Positions 25,829-33,050 of a stretch of DNA of 33,050 bases are shown in pieces. The stretch is from an uncultured Eubacteriaceae bacterium (GTDB lineage: Bacteria; Bacillota; Clostridia; Peptostreptococcales; Anaerovoracaceae), in contig CAIFEY010000032.1 in assembly GCA_903789635.1 (NCBI GenBank), positions 1 through 33,050 on the forward strand. Reading direction: 5' to 3'. The first letter of the stretch is position 1, and every line of letters starts with the position of its first letter. The notes beneath the pieces are model-generated. The model did not search any database, was not told the origin of the DNA, and saw only the letters and a program-made list of their open reading frames with translations. The position numbers were made by a program, and so were the translations under genes.

Positions 25829-28660
25829 TCAACCGAGCACAATTTCAGCGTGGCTGCCGGTCTGGGTCTTGGTCACGACGATCTGGCGGTCGATCTGGTC
25901 GGCGAGCTGGGAAACGTGGGAGATGATGCCTACGATGCGATCGCTCTCCGCGAGGGACTGGAGGGCCTTGAGCGCCTGCTGCAGACTCTCGTCGTCGAGC
26001 GTGCCGAATCCCTCGTCGACGAACATCGACTCGAGTCTGATTCCGCCGGACGCGGACTGGATCTCATCGCTCAGGCCGAGCGCAAGCGACAGGGAGGCCA
26101 TGAACTTCTCGCCGCCGGACAGGGTGTTCACGCTGCGGACGCTGCCGTTGAAGTGGTCCAGGACGTCTAAGTCCAGGCCGCTCTGAGAGCGCGCGTTGTC
26201 CGCGTGCCTGCGGCGCCGGAGCTCGTACTGGTTGTCCGTCATGATCAGCAGCCTGCGGTTCGCCTTCACCAGGATGCGGTCAAAGTAGTGCATCTGCACA
26301 TACGTCTCGAGCTGGACCTTCTCCTTGCCGTTCAGATTTCCGTTGACGGTGTCGGACAGGTTCTGGACGTTGACGAGCGCCTTCTCCGCGTCGGCGAGCT
26401 TTCCGGCTCTCGCCTTGATCTCGTCACGCGCGCGCTCGTTGTTCTTCAGCCGGTGATCCAGCGCGCCGAACAGCTGCCTCAGCTTCTGCAGCGCGTCGGT
26501 CCCCTCGCGCTCCTTCATGCGGAGCGCCTTCAGGTCCTCGGCCGGCGCCTTCGCGAGCTCCTTCGTAAACTGCGAGATCCTCGCCGTCAGCTGCAGGATC
26601 TCCTCGCGCTTATTCTGCAGCGCCTTAGCCGCGAGGTCCGCCGCCTGGTCGAGCCTGGACTTCTTCTTCCGGATCTCGTCCACTGCGGCCTGCGCCTCCT
26701 TGGCGCTCTTATATGGCATCTTCTCCTGCATCTGGTCGATCTGGGCGCGGAGGTTCTTCCCATCGGTCGCGAGCACCGCCAGCTTCGCCTGGTGCTTCTG
26801 CTGCTCGCCCGCGTCCTTCTGCGTCTCCTGCTCGAGGCGCGGAATCTCCTGCTCGAGCTGCTGCTTCTCCTTCATCTGCGCCTGAAGTTCGGCCTGTTCC
26901 TTCTTCCTGGCCTCCTGCTGCGACGACAGGAGCTGGTTCTGCATCGCGAACGCCTGCTTCCAGCCGGAGGAGTCCTGGGTCTCCAGGGATTCCATCAGGG
27001 CGTCCTGATCCTTGGCCAGCTGCATTTTGTCTAACGGAAGGAGCATGCCCTTGGCGCATTCCCTGGAGATGCGGACGGACAGGTCAGAGCAGATCTGCTT
27101 GAGCTGGGAGGATTTCTTGGCAGAGGCGACGGCCTCGCGCTCGCGTGCCTGACCGGCAGCGGAGGCGGCCTTTTTCAGGCGGTCGACGGTCTCCTGGTCG
27201 ACGGCGTGCTCGCTCAGAATCGCCGGGCGCGGGTGGTCGAGCGATCCGCAGACCGGGCACGGTTTATTGTCCTCGAGGGAAGACGCGAGGATGCCCGCCT
27301 GCTCCATAAGATAGGCGCGGGTCGCGCGGCTGGACTTGTCCTCCGCCTCCGCCGCGTCGAGGTCGGCCTTGATGAAGCGACGCTTGGCCGCGTCCGCCTC
27401 CTTCTTGACCGTTTCCAGAACCTCGAGGGAGCCCAGGATCTCGCCGATCCCGCTGCTCTGCGTCTGCATGCTCTCCGTCATCTGGCGGCTCTGCGCGAGC
27501 TTTTCCGCGGCGTTGGAGACCGTCATCAGGCGGTCCTTCTTCTTCTGGATCTGCTGGACACGCTTCTCGTGCTCCTGCTGCAGGAGCCGGAACTCACGGT
27601 GCTCCGCCTTGTAGTTGTCGCGCAGCTCGTCGCACTTGATCTTCTTCTGCTCGAGCTCGGTGTAGGTCGGGATCTGCGCCTCGATCGCGCCCGCCTGCTT
27701 CAGCAGCTGCTCGCCGGAAGCGGCCTCCTGCCTGCGCTGCAGGCTCTCCTTCTCGAGCCCCTGTACCTCGTTCTGCCCGCGGGTCTCTTTCTCACGCAGT
27801 GCCTTGAGCTCGTCTGCCTTTGCCGCCGCGTCCTGCGCCTGCTGCATCCTCTGGCGGAGGTCCTGCAGGGATTTCTCGATCTCCTGCTGTCCCTTCTGAT
27901 TCTGCTCGATCCGCTTCCGGTCCTCGCCGATCAAAACCTCGGAGAACGCGATCACCTCGTCGGTCAGGCGGTTTCCCGCGCGGACCTGGGCGAGCTCGTC
28001 GGAATGGTCGCCCGACCCCTCCAGCATGCTGCTCCAGTAGCCGATGTCCTGGGTGAGCTGGCGGAAGGCGATCCTGCGTTCAGAAGCCTGATTTTTCAGC
28101 ATCTGCTGGAGCGCCTCGTACGGCCTGGTCCCGAACACGCGGCGGAAGATCCCGATCCTCTCCTGCGTCGAGGCGAGCAGGAGCTTCTGGAAGTCCCCCT
28201 GCGCGATCATCGCGATCTGCGTGAACTGGTTCCGGTCGATGCCGAGGATCTGCTGCAGCTCCTGGTCGACGTCGGTCATCCTGGCCGTCACGCGCCCGTC
28301 CGGGTAGTGCAGCTCCGCCTCCGGCTTCTGCGTCGTCGTGCCGCCCCCGCGCTTGGCCGCACGGATATACTGTGGATTTCTCCTGACACGGTAAACTTTG
28401 CCGCCATAAGAAAACGTCAGGTCCACAAACGTCGGCGTGTCCGGATCCGCGTACTTGGAGCGGAATTCGTCGGTCCTGCGGCTGTCCCCGCTCGCCTCGC
28501 CGTACAGCGCGTAGGTGATGGCGTCGAAGATCGTCGTCTTCCCCGCCCCGGTGTCCCCGGAAATCAGGTACAGTCCGCCCTTTCCGAGCGATTCCATGTC
28601 AAGCGTGACCTCGCCCGCGTACGGTCCGAACGCCGACATCGTCAATTTAAGCGGTCTCAT
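25829..28660 (-). CDS. sbcC: Exonuclease subunit SbcC (Rad50-like ATPase)
   Basis: ATPase arm of the SbcCD complex, which cuts DNA hairpins and processes double-strand ends. Walker A is GDTGAGKTT (35-43) and the Q-loop region QIAMIAQGDFQKLL lies near 148-161. Two long coiled-coil arms flank a zinc hook CPVCG (468-472). The ABC signature LSGGEK (847-852), Walker B ending VDEGFGTLD, and the switch His915 complete the second half. Length 943 aa. Its ATG overlaps the sbcD stop by 4 nt (ATGA, 28657-28660), so the two are translationally coupled. No terminator separates it from the metA-lysC promoter region. Confidence 0.96.
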   Translation of the reverse strand: MRPLKLTMSAFGPYAGEVTLDMESLGKGGLYLISGDTGAGKTTIFDAITYALYGEASGDSRRTDEFRSKYADPDTPTFVDLTFSYGGKVYRVRRNPQYIRAAKRGGGTTTQKPEAELHYPDGRVTARMTDVDQELQQILGIDRNQFTQIAMIAQGDFQKLLLASTQERIGIFRRVFGTRPYEALQQMLKNQASERRIAFRQLTQDIGYWSSMLEGSGDHSDELAQVRAGNRLTDEVIAFSEVLIGEDRKRIEQNQKGQQEIEKSLQDLRQRMQQAQDAAAKADELKALREKETRGQNEVQGLEKESLQRRQEAASGEQLLKQAGAIEAQIPTYTELEQKKIKCDELRDNYKAEHREFRLLQQEHEKRVQQIQKKKDRLMTVSNAAEKLAQSRQMTESMQTQSSGIGEILGSLEVLETVKKEADAAKRRFIKADLDAAEAEDKSSRATRAYLMEQAGILASSLEDNKPCPVCGSLDHPRPAILSEHAVDQETVDRLKKAASAAGQAREREAVASAKKSSQLKQICSDLSVRISRECAKGMLLPLDKMQLAKDQDALMESLETQDSSGWKQAFAMQNQLLSSQQEARKKEQAELQAQMKEKQQLEQEIPRLEQETQKDAGEQQKHQAKLAVLATDGKNLRAQIDQMQEKMPYKSAKEAQAAVDEIRKKKSRLDQAADLAAKALQNKREEILQLTARISQFTKELAKAPAEDLKALRMKEREGTDALQKLRQLFGALDHRLKNNERARDEIKARAGKLADAEKALVNVQNLSDTVNGNLNGKEKVQLETYVQMHYFDRILVKANRRLLIMTDNQYELRRRRHADNARSQSGLDLDVLDHFNGSVRSVNTLSGGEKFMASLSLALGLSDEIQSASGGIRLESMFVDEGFGTLDDESLQQALKALQSLAESDRIVGIISHVSQLADQIDRQIVVTKTQTGSHAEIVLG

Positions 28661-29811
28661 GCCTCTTCACCTCCAAAAATCTTCTCGATACACTTCTCCG
28701 CGACCATTTTCTGCTCGGGGTTCATCTCCCGGTTGTTCTGCAGCAGGTAGAAGTCCTCCAGCAGCTCCTCCGGGCCCTTGTCCTCGGTCCGTTCCTCGCC
28801 CGTGATCTCCTGCTGCGTGCGCGTCCTCGCGTTGTCGTAGTCGAGCCGCATCATCAGCGGGTACACCAGCCTGAGCTTGCCCAGCGCGTCCGGCACATCC
28901 TCCTCGTCCGTCAGCGTCACGTGGATGTAGCTCCCCGCAAGCCCGTCCTTCTCGTAGAAATCCCTCGCCGTGACCTCCTCGTACGTCCCCTGGATCTCCT
29001 TCAGGTCATGCAGAGGCGACAAAGCCCGAAGGCTCACCGAAACATCCCCCTTGCCGGCAAGCGTTACGATCGGCACCGACTTCTCCCTGTCCGCCTCGGA
29101 GAACGAATACTTCAGCGGCGAACCGCTATAGCGGATGAACTCGCCCTTCGCCTTCTGCGGCCGGTGGATGTGCCCGAGCGCCGTGTAGTCGAACGCGCTG
29201 AAGTTGTCCGCCTCGACGTGGTCGATTCCGCCGACGGAGAAGTCCTCGGAATCGGACGTCGTCGCACCCGTGATGAACTGGTGCGTCAGCAGGACGTTGC
29301 GCCTTTCCGGATCCATCGGCATGTGCCCGACCGCGTACGCCAGCGCCTGGTCGTACGTCTTCACCTGCTCCTTCTCCTCCTCATCCTCGATGAACCGGCG
29401 CACGTGCACCGGCTTCAGGAACGGCAGCAGCCAAAAATCGACCTCGCCGTACTCGTCCTTCAGCGTGACGGGCTCGACGGTGCCGCTGTAGACCGGCGAG
29501 ATATGGACGCCGCTCCTCCCGAGCAGGCGCGCGCCGAACGCGAGGCGCTCCGCGGAGTCGTGGTTGCCGCTGATGATCAGCACTTCCTTTCCCATCTCGG
29601 ACAGACGGTCCAGGAAGCCGTCGAACATCGTGACCGCCTCCGCAGGCGGCACAGGCTTGTCGTAGACGTCACCTGCGATCAGGACGGCGTCAGCCTCCTC
29701 CTGTCTGATGATTCCGATGATTTCATCCAAAATGTACCGCTGATCTTCCATCATGGAGAAGCCGTTGACCTGCTTCCCGAGGTGGAGATCCGCAAGATGT
29801 GCGAGTTTCAT
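28657..29811 (-). CDS. sbcD: Exonuclease subunit SbcD (Mre11-like nuclease)
   Basis: Metal-dependent phosphoesterase subunit of SbcCD. All metallophosphatase motifs are visible: DLHLG (8-12), GDVYD, GNHDS, a later LLTHQF and GHIHRPQ. At 384 aa it is a normal length. The ATG at 29811 has GGAG 6 nt upstream. It follows the GIY-YIG gene by 54 bp on the same strand and overlaps sbcC, so it is probably part of the operon starting near 32820. Confidence 0.96.
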   Translation of the reverse strand: MKLAHLADLHLGKQVNGFSMMEDQRYILDEIIGIIRQEEADAVLIAGDVYDKPVPPAEAVTMFDGFLDRLSEMGKEVLIISGNHDSAERLAFGARLLGRSGVHISPVYSGTVEPVTLKDEYGEVDFWLLPFLKPVHVRRFIEDEEEKEQVKTYDQALAYAVGHMPMDPERRNVLLTHQFITGATTSDSEDFSVGGIDHVEADNFSAFDYTALGHIHRPQKAKGEFIRYSGSPLKYSFSEADREKSVPIVTLAGKGDVSVSLRALSPLHDLKEIQGTYEEVTARDFYEKDGLAGSYIHVTLTDEEDVPDALGKLRLVYPLMMRLDYDNARTRTQQEITGEERTEDKGPEELLEDFYLLQNNREMNPEQKMVAEKCIEKIFGGEEA

Positions 29812-29865
29812 ATGAGTCTCCGTTTCGTTGTGTTGGTAAGTAATTAGTGATATGGTTGGCCGGGG

Positions 29866-30471
29866 CTATTTGGCCCGCTTCGGTTTTCCGGCAGGGCGGG
29901 CGGTGCCTTTGGCAGGTTTGGCTTTTGCCGCCGCAGAAGACGATGCCGGCGAATCCGGAGAATCTGCCGAAGCGGAAGGATCCGACGAATCCGTTGATTT
30001 CGGCGACTCCTGCGCAGATGGCGCGGATGACGTACCGGAGGTCTTGGAACCGCTGCAGTAGGCGGTCTCGTAATCGTGAAGAAACGAGGTCAGCGTCTCC
30101 TCCGGGAAACTCTGGACGAGGGCTTCCTTGGCGGGGCGCTTCAGGCGCTTGATCGCGGGCTCGCGCGTCCTGGCGTCGTGAGGATTGTCGTAAACCTCAA
30201 AATAAACAAGGTGCACCGGAAGGTGGGAGCAGGTGTATTTCCCGCCCTTGCCCGTCTGGTGCATATGAAGACGGCGGACCAGATTATTGGTCCACCCCGT
30301 ATAATACGATCCGTCGCCGCAGCGCAGCATGTACGTGTAGTTCTGCTGCTTTCCTTTGACTTTGCCTGATTTTCCGGCTTCTTCTGCGTCCTGCGTTCCG
30401 CCGTTTTCTGCATTGTCTCTGTCTTTGTCTCTGTCTTGATCTATGTCTCTATCCTTGACTTCCTGATCCAT
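29866..30471 (-). CDS. GIY-YIG endonuclease-like protein with low-complexity tails
   Basis: The central domain is a UPF0213/YhbQ-type GIY-YIG fold: YTYMLRCGDGSYYTGWTNNL with LVRRLHMHQTGKGGKYTCSH, catalytic-type Arg and Glu (TREPAIKRLKR). Such proteins are small nuclease-like proteins of mostly unknown role in repair or genome stability. Unusually, it carries a charged N terminus built of Asp-Arg/Asp-Lys steps (DRDIDQDRDKDRDN) and a Ser/Pro/Ala-rich C terminus ending in a Lys/Arg tail. The ATG at 30471 gives 201 aa, with AGGAGG about 14 nt upstream; the frame is open further upstream into the preceding gene, so the start is not certain. It lies between a CobW-type gene and sbcD. Confidence 0.85.
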   Translation of the reverse strand: MDQEVKDRDIDQDRDKDRDNAENGGTQDAEEAGKSGKVKGKQQNYTYMLRCGDGSYYTGWTNNLVRRLHMHQTGKGGKYTCSHLPVHLVYFEVYDNPHDARTREPAIKRLKRPAKEALVQSFPEETLTSFLHDYETAYCSGSKTSGTSSAPSAQESPKSTDSSDPSASADSPDSPASSSAAAKAKPAKGTARPAGKPKRAK

Positions 30472-30500
30472 CGGGTCTCGCCTCGCCTCCTGATCCAGGG

Positions 30501-31472
30501 CTAGAATGTCGCGACTTCCGGGTCGGTCGGCTCGCAAGGTGCCAGCGTCTGCACGTAGAGCACCGGGCCCTCCTCCTGGTAGATCGGCGTGTACTCGTTT
30601 TTGACGATAAAGCGGATCTTCACCCACTCGCCGTTCTTCAGGGTCTGCGCCTGGTCGTTCCACTGGCAGAGCAGTCCGGCGAACTGGATGTCCTGCACGC
30701 AGCAGGTCATGACGTGGCGGCCAAAGATCAGCTGGTCCTTTGCCAAACCCTCTCCGACTGCGGCTCTTCCCTTGACGCGGAATTCCTTTCCCTCGTACTT
30801 CTCCGGGTGATCGTTCACGTCGCGGTACCACTCCGCGTACCAGTCGTCCTCGATGTTGATGCGGTCCTGCGTCAGATCGTACGGCAGTGGGTCCTCCAGG
30901 TTGTCCATGATGACATCGTCCGGTCCGAACTCGTACAGGATCTGGGACTTGCGGTTGGCCACACGCACGATCTTATGCGCCTGCTTCTGGAACTCCTCAA
31001 AGTTGTCGTCCCTCGTGCAGCGGTTGAACACGACGAGCTCGGCGCTCTTCAGCTTGTCGAACGTCTGCTGGCGCATGTTCTGGTTGAACATCAGGAAGGT
31101 GCGTGCGTCGCAGAAGCTCATCTCCTGGTACGCGGTCCACGCCTCCGGCATGTTCTGGTAGAACGTGTCCAGTCCCCACATTCCGTTGTACTCGACGACG
31201 ACGCGCTCGGCCTGGTGCTTCTTCAGCAGGCTGTCCAGCAGTTCCGGCGTCAGGTCAGACTCGTTCTCGATCTTCTCGATGAAGACATTCGTGCCGTAAA
31301 ATTTAGCCGGGTGCAGCTCAACCTCGCCCTCCTCGCAGAGCAGGAGCAGCGTGCGGTCCTCGTTGCTGTTGAAGTCCTCACCCTCCATCGCGTCCTGGAT
31401 GAACGTGGTCTTTCCGGAGCCCAAGAACCCTGTGAACAAATATACCGGTATTTCCATAATTTCCTGCGGCAT
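30501..31472 (-). CDS. CobW-type P-loop protein fused to a DUF1980-like domain
   Basis: The N-terminal ~200 residues are a G3E/CobW-like GTPase domain with Walker A GFLGSGKTT (15-23). The metal-binding GCxCC motif of metallochaperones is absent (the equivalent segment reads LLLLCEEGEVEL). Residues ~225-323 resemble the C-terminal domain of DUF1980/TIGR03943 proteins (YcgQ family): KEFRVKGRAAVG, GRHVMTCCVQD with paired Cys257-258, and NGEWVKIRF. Those proteins are linked in Bacillota to CobW proteins and permeases. A metal-related role is inferred; the partner is not identifiable. ATG at 31472 with AGGAGG 5 nt upstream. Confidence 0.8.
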   Translation of the reverse strand: MPQEIMEIPVYLFTGFLGSGKTTFIQDAMEGEDFNSNEDRTLLLLCEEGEVELHPAKFYGTNVFIEKIENESDLTPELLDSLLKKHQAERVVVEYNGMWGLDTFYQNMPEAWTAYQEMSFCDARTFLMFNQNMRQQTFDKLKSAELVVFNRCTRDDNFEEFQKQAHKIVRVANRKSQILYEFGPDDVIMDNLEDPLPYDLTQDRINIEDDWYAEWYRDVNDHPEKYEGKEFRVKGRAAVGEGLAKDQLIFGRHVMTCCVQDIQFAGLLCQWNDQAQTLKNGEWVKIRFIVKNEYTPIYQEEGPVLYVQTLAPCEPTDPEVATF

Positions 31473-31541
31473 GTTTTCCTCCTAAATCTTCTATTTCCGC
31501 ACAAGCCCGCCGAAAGTTCTCCGGCGGGCAGTGCTGCGGTC

Positions 31542-32633
31542 TTACAGACCGAATAATTCCTTGATGTGATCCTGCTTGAGGCCGACGCCGATGACGCAGA
31601 CCATTCCGGTCGTCTCCGGATCGCCGTCTCTGACCTCAGGCTCTCCCGGAACGTAGTCGAACTCGAGCCACTTTCCGTCCTCGCCCTCTACGATGCCCTT
31701 GGCACGCAGAACCTGTCCGCAGGCGTCCTCGTCGACCAGGCTCTCCAGCGCGTGCTGCAGCTTCTCCCTGGTGAACTTGTGCGCGGTCTCCACGCCGAAC
31801 TCGTCGAACACCTCGTCGGCGTCGTGGCCGCCGTGGTGATGATGGTGGTGATGGTGATGGCCGTGCTCGTCGTGATCATGGTCATGATCGTCATGGTCGT
31901 GATGATGCTCGTGGTCATGATCGTCGTCATCGTGGTGGTGATGGTGATGCTCGTGGTCGTGCTCCTCTTCCTCAACCTCGTGCTCGGCCAGCTCCCTGTG
32001 CGCCTCTTCACGCAGGCGGTCCAGCTCGGCGGACAGCGTCTTCTTCTGCTCCATGATCTCGAGGATCTTGCTTCCGTCGATCTCGTCCCAAGGCGTCGTG
32101 ACGATGGACGCCTCCTTATTCAGCTCGCGCAGCATCGCGACGACCTCGTCCAGCTTCTCCTGGCTCAGCCCGTCGACATGGCTCAAAATAATCGAGCTCG
32201 CATTCTCAACCTGATTGCTGTAGAATTCGCCGAAGTTGCTCAGGTAAACCTTGCACTTCTTAGCGTCGATTACGGTCGTGAAGCCGTTCAGCTGCAGCTC
32301 GTCGTTGTGCAGGTCCTGCACGGCGATGATGACGTCAGACAGCTTGCCGACACCGGACGGCTCGATCAGGATCCTGTCCGGCGCATACTTCTGCATGATG
32401 TCCGTCAGCGCCCGCGCAAAGTCCCCGACCAGCGTGCAGCAGATGCATCCCGCGTTCATCTGGTCGATCTCGATTCCCGTGCTGTTCAGGAATCCCTTGT
32501 CCACGCCGATCTCGCCGAACTCGTTCTCGATCAGCACGACCTTCTCGCCCTTGTACGCCTCCTCGACCAGCTTCTTAATCAGCGTCGTCTTTCCGGCGCC
32601 CAGGAATCCACTGAAAATATCTACCTTTGTCAT
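31542..32633 (-). CDS. COG0523/CobW-family metal GTPase with His-rich tract
   Basis: Putative metallochaperone GTPase of the YciC/ZigA type. Walker A GFLGAGKTT (9-17), the metal-site motif GCICC (62-66), and the guanine-base motif region SHVDG (151-155) in place of the usual NKxD are seen. A C-terminal CobW_C domain follows a stretch (225-271) in which nearly every residue is His or Asp, a likely zinc, nickel or cobalt reservoir. Length 363 aa. The ATG at 32633 has a modest AAGGTGAG upstream. It is the first gene of the apparent operon through sbcC. Its leader has an operator-like palindrome and a terminator hairpin 38 nt before the start, so expression may be metal- or attenuation-controlled. 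Confidence 0.88.
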   Translation of the reverse strand: MTKVDIFSGFLGAGKTTLIKKLVEEAYKGEKVVLIENEFGEIGVDKGFLNSTGIEIDQMNAGCICCTLVGDFARALTDIMQKYAPDRILIEPSGVGKLSDVIIAVQDLHNDELQLNGFTTVIDAKKCKVYLSNFGEFYSNQVENASSIILSHVDGLSQEKLDEVVAMLRELNKEASIVTTPWDEIDGSKILEIMEQKKTLSAELDRLREEAHRELAEHEVEEEEHDHEHHHHHHDDDDHDHEHHHDHDDHDHDHDEHGHHHHHHHHHGGHDADEVFDEFGVETAHKFTREKLQHALESLVDEDACGQVLRAKGIVEGEDGKWLEFDYVPGEPEVRDGDPETTGMVCVIGVGLKQDHIKELFGL

Positions 32634-32670
32634 ACTTCACTCACCTTCATATTCTTCTTATTCCGCGGAC

Positions 32671-32692
32671 AAAAAAACCGCCCGCCAGGGCG
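32671..32692 (-). terminator. Terminator-like hairpin in the leader of the CobW operon
   Basis: Minus strand CGCCC-TGGC-GGGCG followed by seven Ts (complement of 32671-32677), 38 nt upstream of the start codon and downstream of the promoter. Such a position suggests attenuation. Confidence 0.6.
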
Positions 32693-32814
32693 CACCACTT
32701 CCCAGCCATCCCGAATATCATCCCGGAACTCTCGGCCGCGCGGCGCTCCCGCTTATCCGTCTTTATTACTTTTTTTCTTCTAACAAAGCCCCGCGCGCAA
32801 TGCCCGCGGCCTCC

Positions 32815-32832
32815 GTCACGTGTGACATTATA
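32815..32832 (-). promoter_or_regulatory. Extended -10 promoter overlapped by palindrome GTCAC-GT-GTGAC
   Basis: Minus-strand TGGTATAAT has its -10 at the complement of 32827-32832. The 12-bp palindrome 32815-32826 abuts it and would cover the start point, as an operator would. The ~185-nt leader after it contains pairing segments (GGCCGCG with CGCGGCC) and the terminator above. Confidence 0.55.
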
Positions 32833-32941
32833 CCACAAACCGCCGCGAGATAAGCAGACCAATTCCGACTTAACCCGGGCGGCGGCGACGCGAACTGCCC
32901 GACGGCGGCGACGCTGTCACCATCCCCCGCTGGGCGCGCTT

Positions 32942-32954
32942 GTATACAGAATAC
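32942..32954. repeat. Dyad GTATACAGAATAC
   Basis: One of the dispersed GTAT-N5-ATAC copies; lies in the spacer upstream of the CobW promoter. A possible plus-strand -10 (TATAAT near 33009-33014) follows, but its gene would be outside the window. Confidence 0.5.
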
Positions 32955-33021
32955 CGCCCGTTTCCTTCGCGGCGATGGCGTTGCCGCGATCACCTGGGTC
33001 ACGTCCATATAATGGTGTAAA

Positions 33022-33050
33022 AGTGAATAAAAAAAGAGCCATCGCTCATC
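33022..33050. terminator. Partial terminator at the window edge
   Basis: AAAAAAAGAGC followed by CATCGCTC reads on the minus strand as GAGCGATGGCTC plus a T tract. The hairpin is probably cut by the window end. Confidence 0.4.

Noticed and set aside
31566-32783. 405-codon plus-strand frame with Val/Met-rich tract
   Set aside because: It mirrors the His/Asp-rich codons of the CobW gene on the other strand.

Overview
The window looks like the chromosome of a moderately high-GC clostridial bacterium (Bacillota). The support is the conserved block rpsT / lepA - hemW - hrcA - grpE - dnaK - dnaJ, a CIRCE operator, a tryptophan T-box leader, strong Shine-Dalgarno sequences, an EamA exporter and the long clostridial form of PRPP synthetase. 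I cannot fix the genus from sequence reading alone.

Layout. 1-1.5 kb: prs with terminator and promoter. 1.5-2.4 kb: an AT-richer stretch with no convincing gene. 2.4-7.8 kb: heat-shock operon hrcA-grpE-dnaK-dnaJ (minus strand) behind a promoter and a CIRCE operator with an 8-nt spacer. 7.9-11.0 kb: lepA-hemW, where hemW carries a 1-nt frameshift in a G6 run. 11.3-11.7 kb: rpsT on the plus strand. 11.8-15.0 kb: EamA exporter, deoD and an L-2-hydroxyacid dehydrogenase.

15.0-19.6 kb is a 4.5-kb accessory island. Its only recognisable gene is an orphan IS3-type OrfA. The rest is dense with palindromes: a 360-bp inverted-repeat element, two composite hairpin units sharing the core GTATACMGGATACACC, a run of about ten hairpins at 18.0-18.56 kb (one stem is a perfect 24 bp), and two ~176-bp palindromes whose arms differ by compensating changes, with half-copies between them. 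Related hairpins recur at 22.4-23.3 kb, and a 13-bp dyad GTAT-N5-ATAC recurs in or next to intergenic DNA across the window. This palindromic family is the least explained content.

19.6-25.8 kb: nadE, then trpB2 behind a T-box leader with a UGG (Trp) specifier, then a MetA-aspartokinase fusion with a structured leader. 25.8-32.9 kb: an apparent minus-strand operon of two CobW-type P-loop proteins (one with a His-rich metal tract, one fused to a DUF1980-like domain), a GIY-YIG nuclease-like protein, and SbcD and SbcC. It groups metal handling with DNA-end and hairpin processing. All calls rest on reading the sequence and family knowledge; no searches or folding programs were run.
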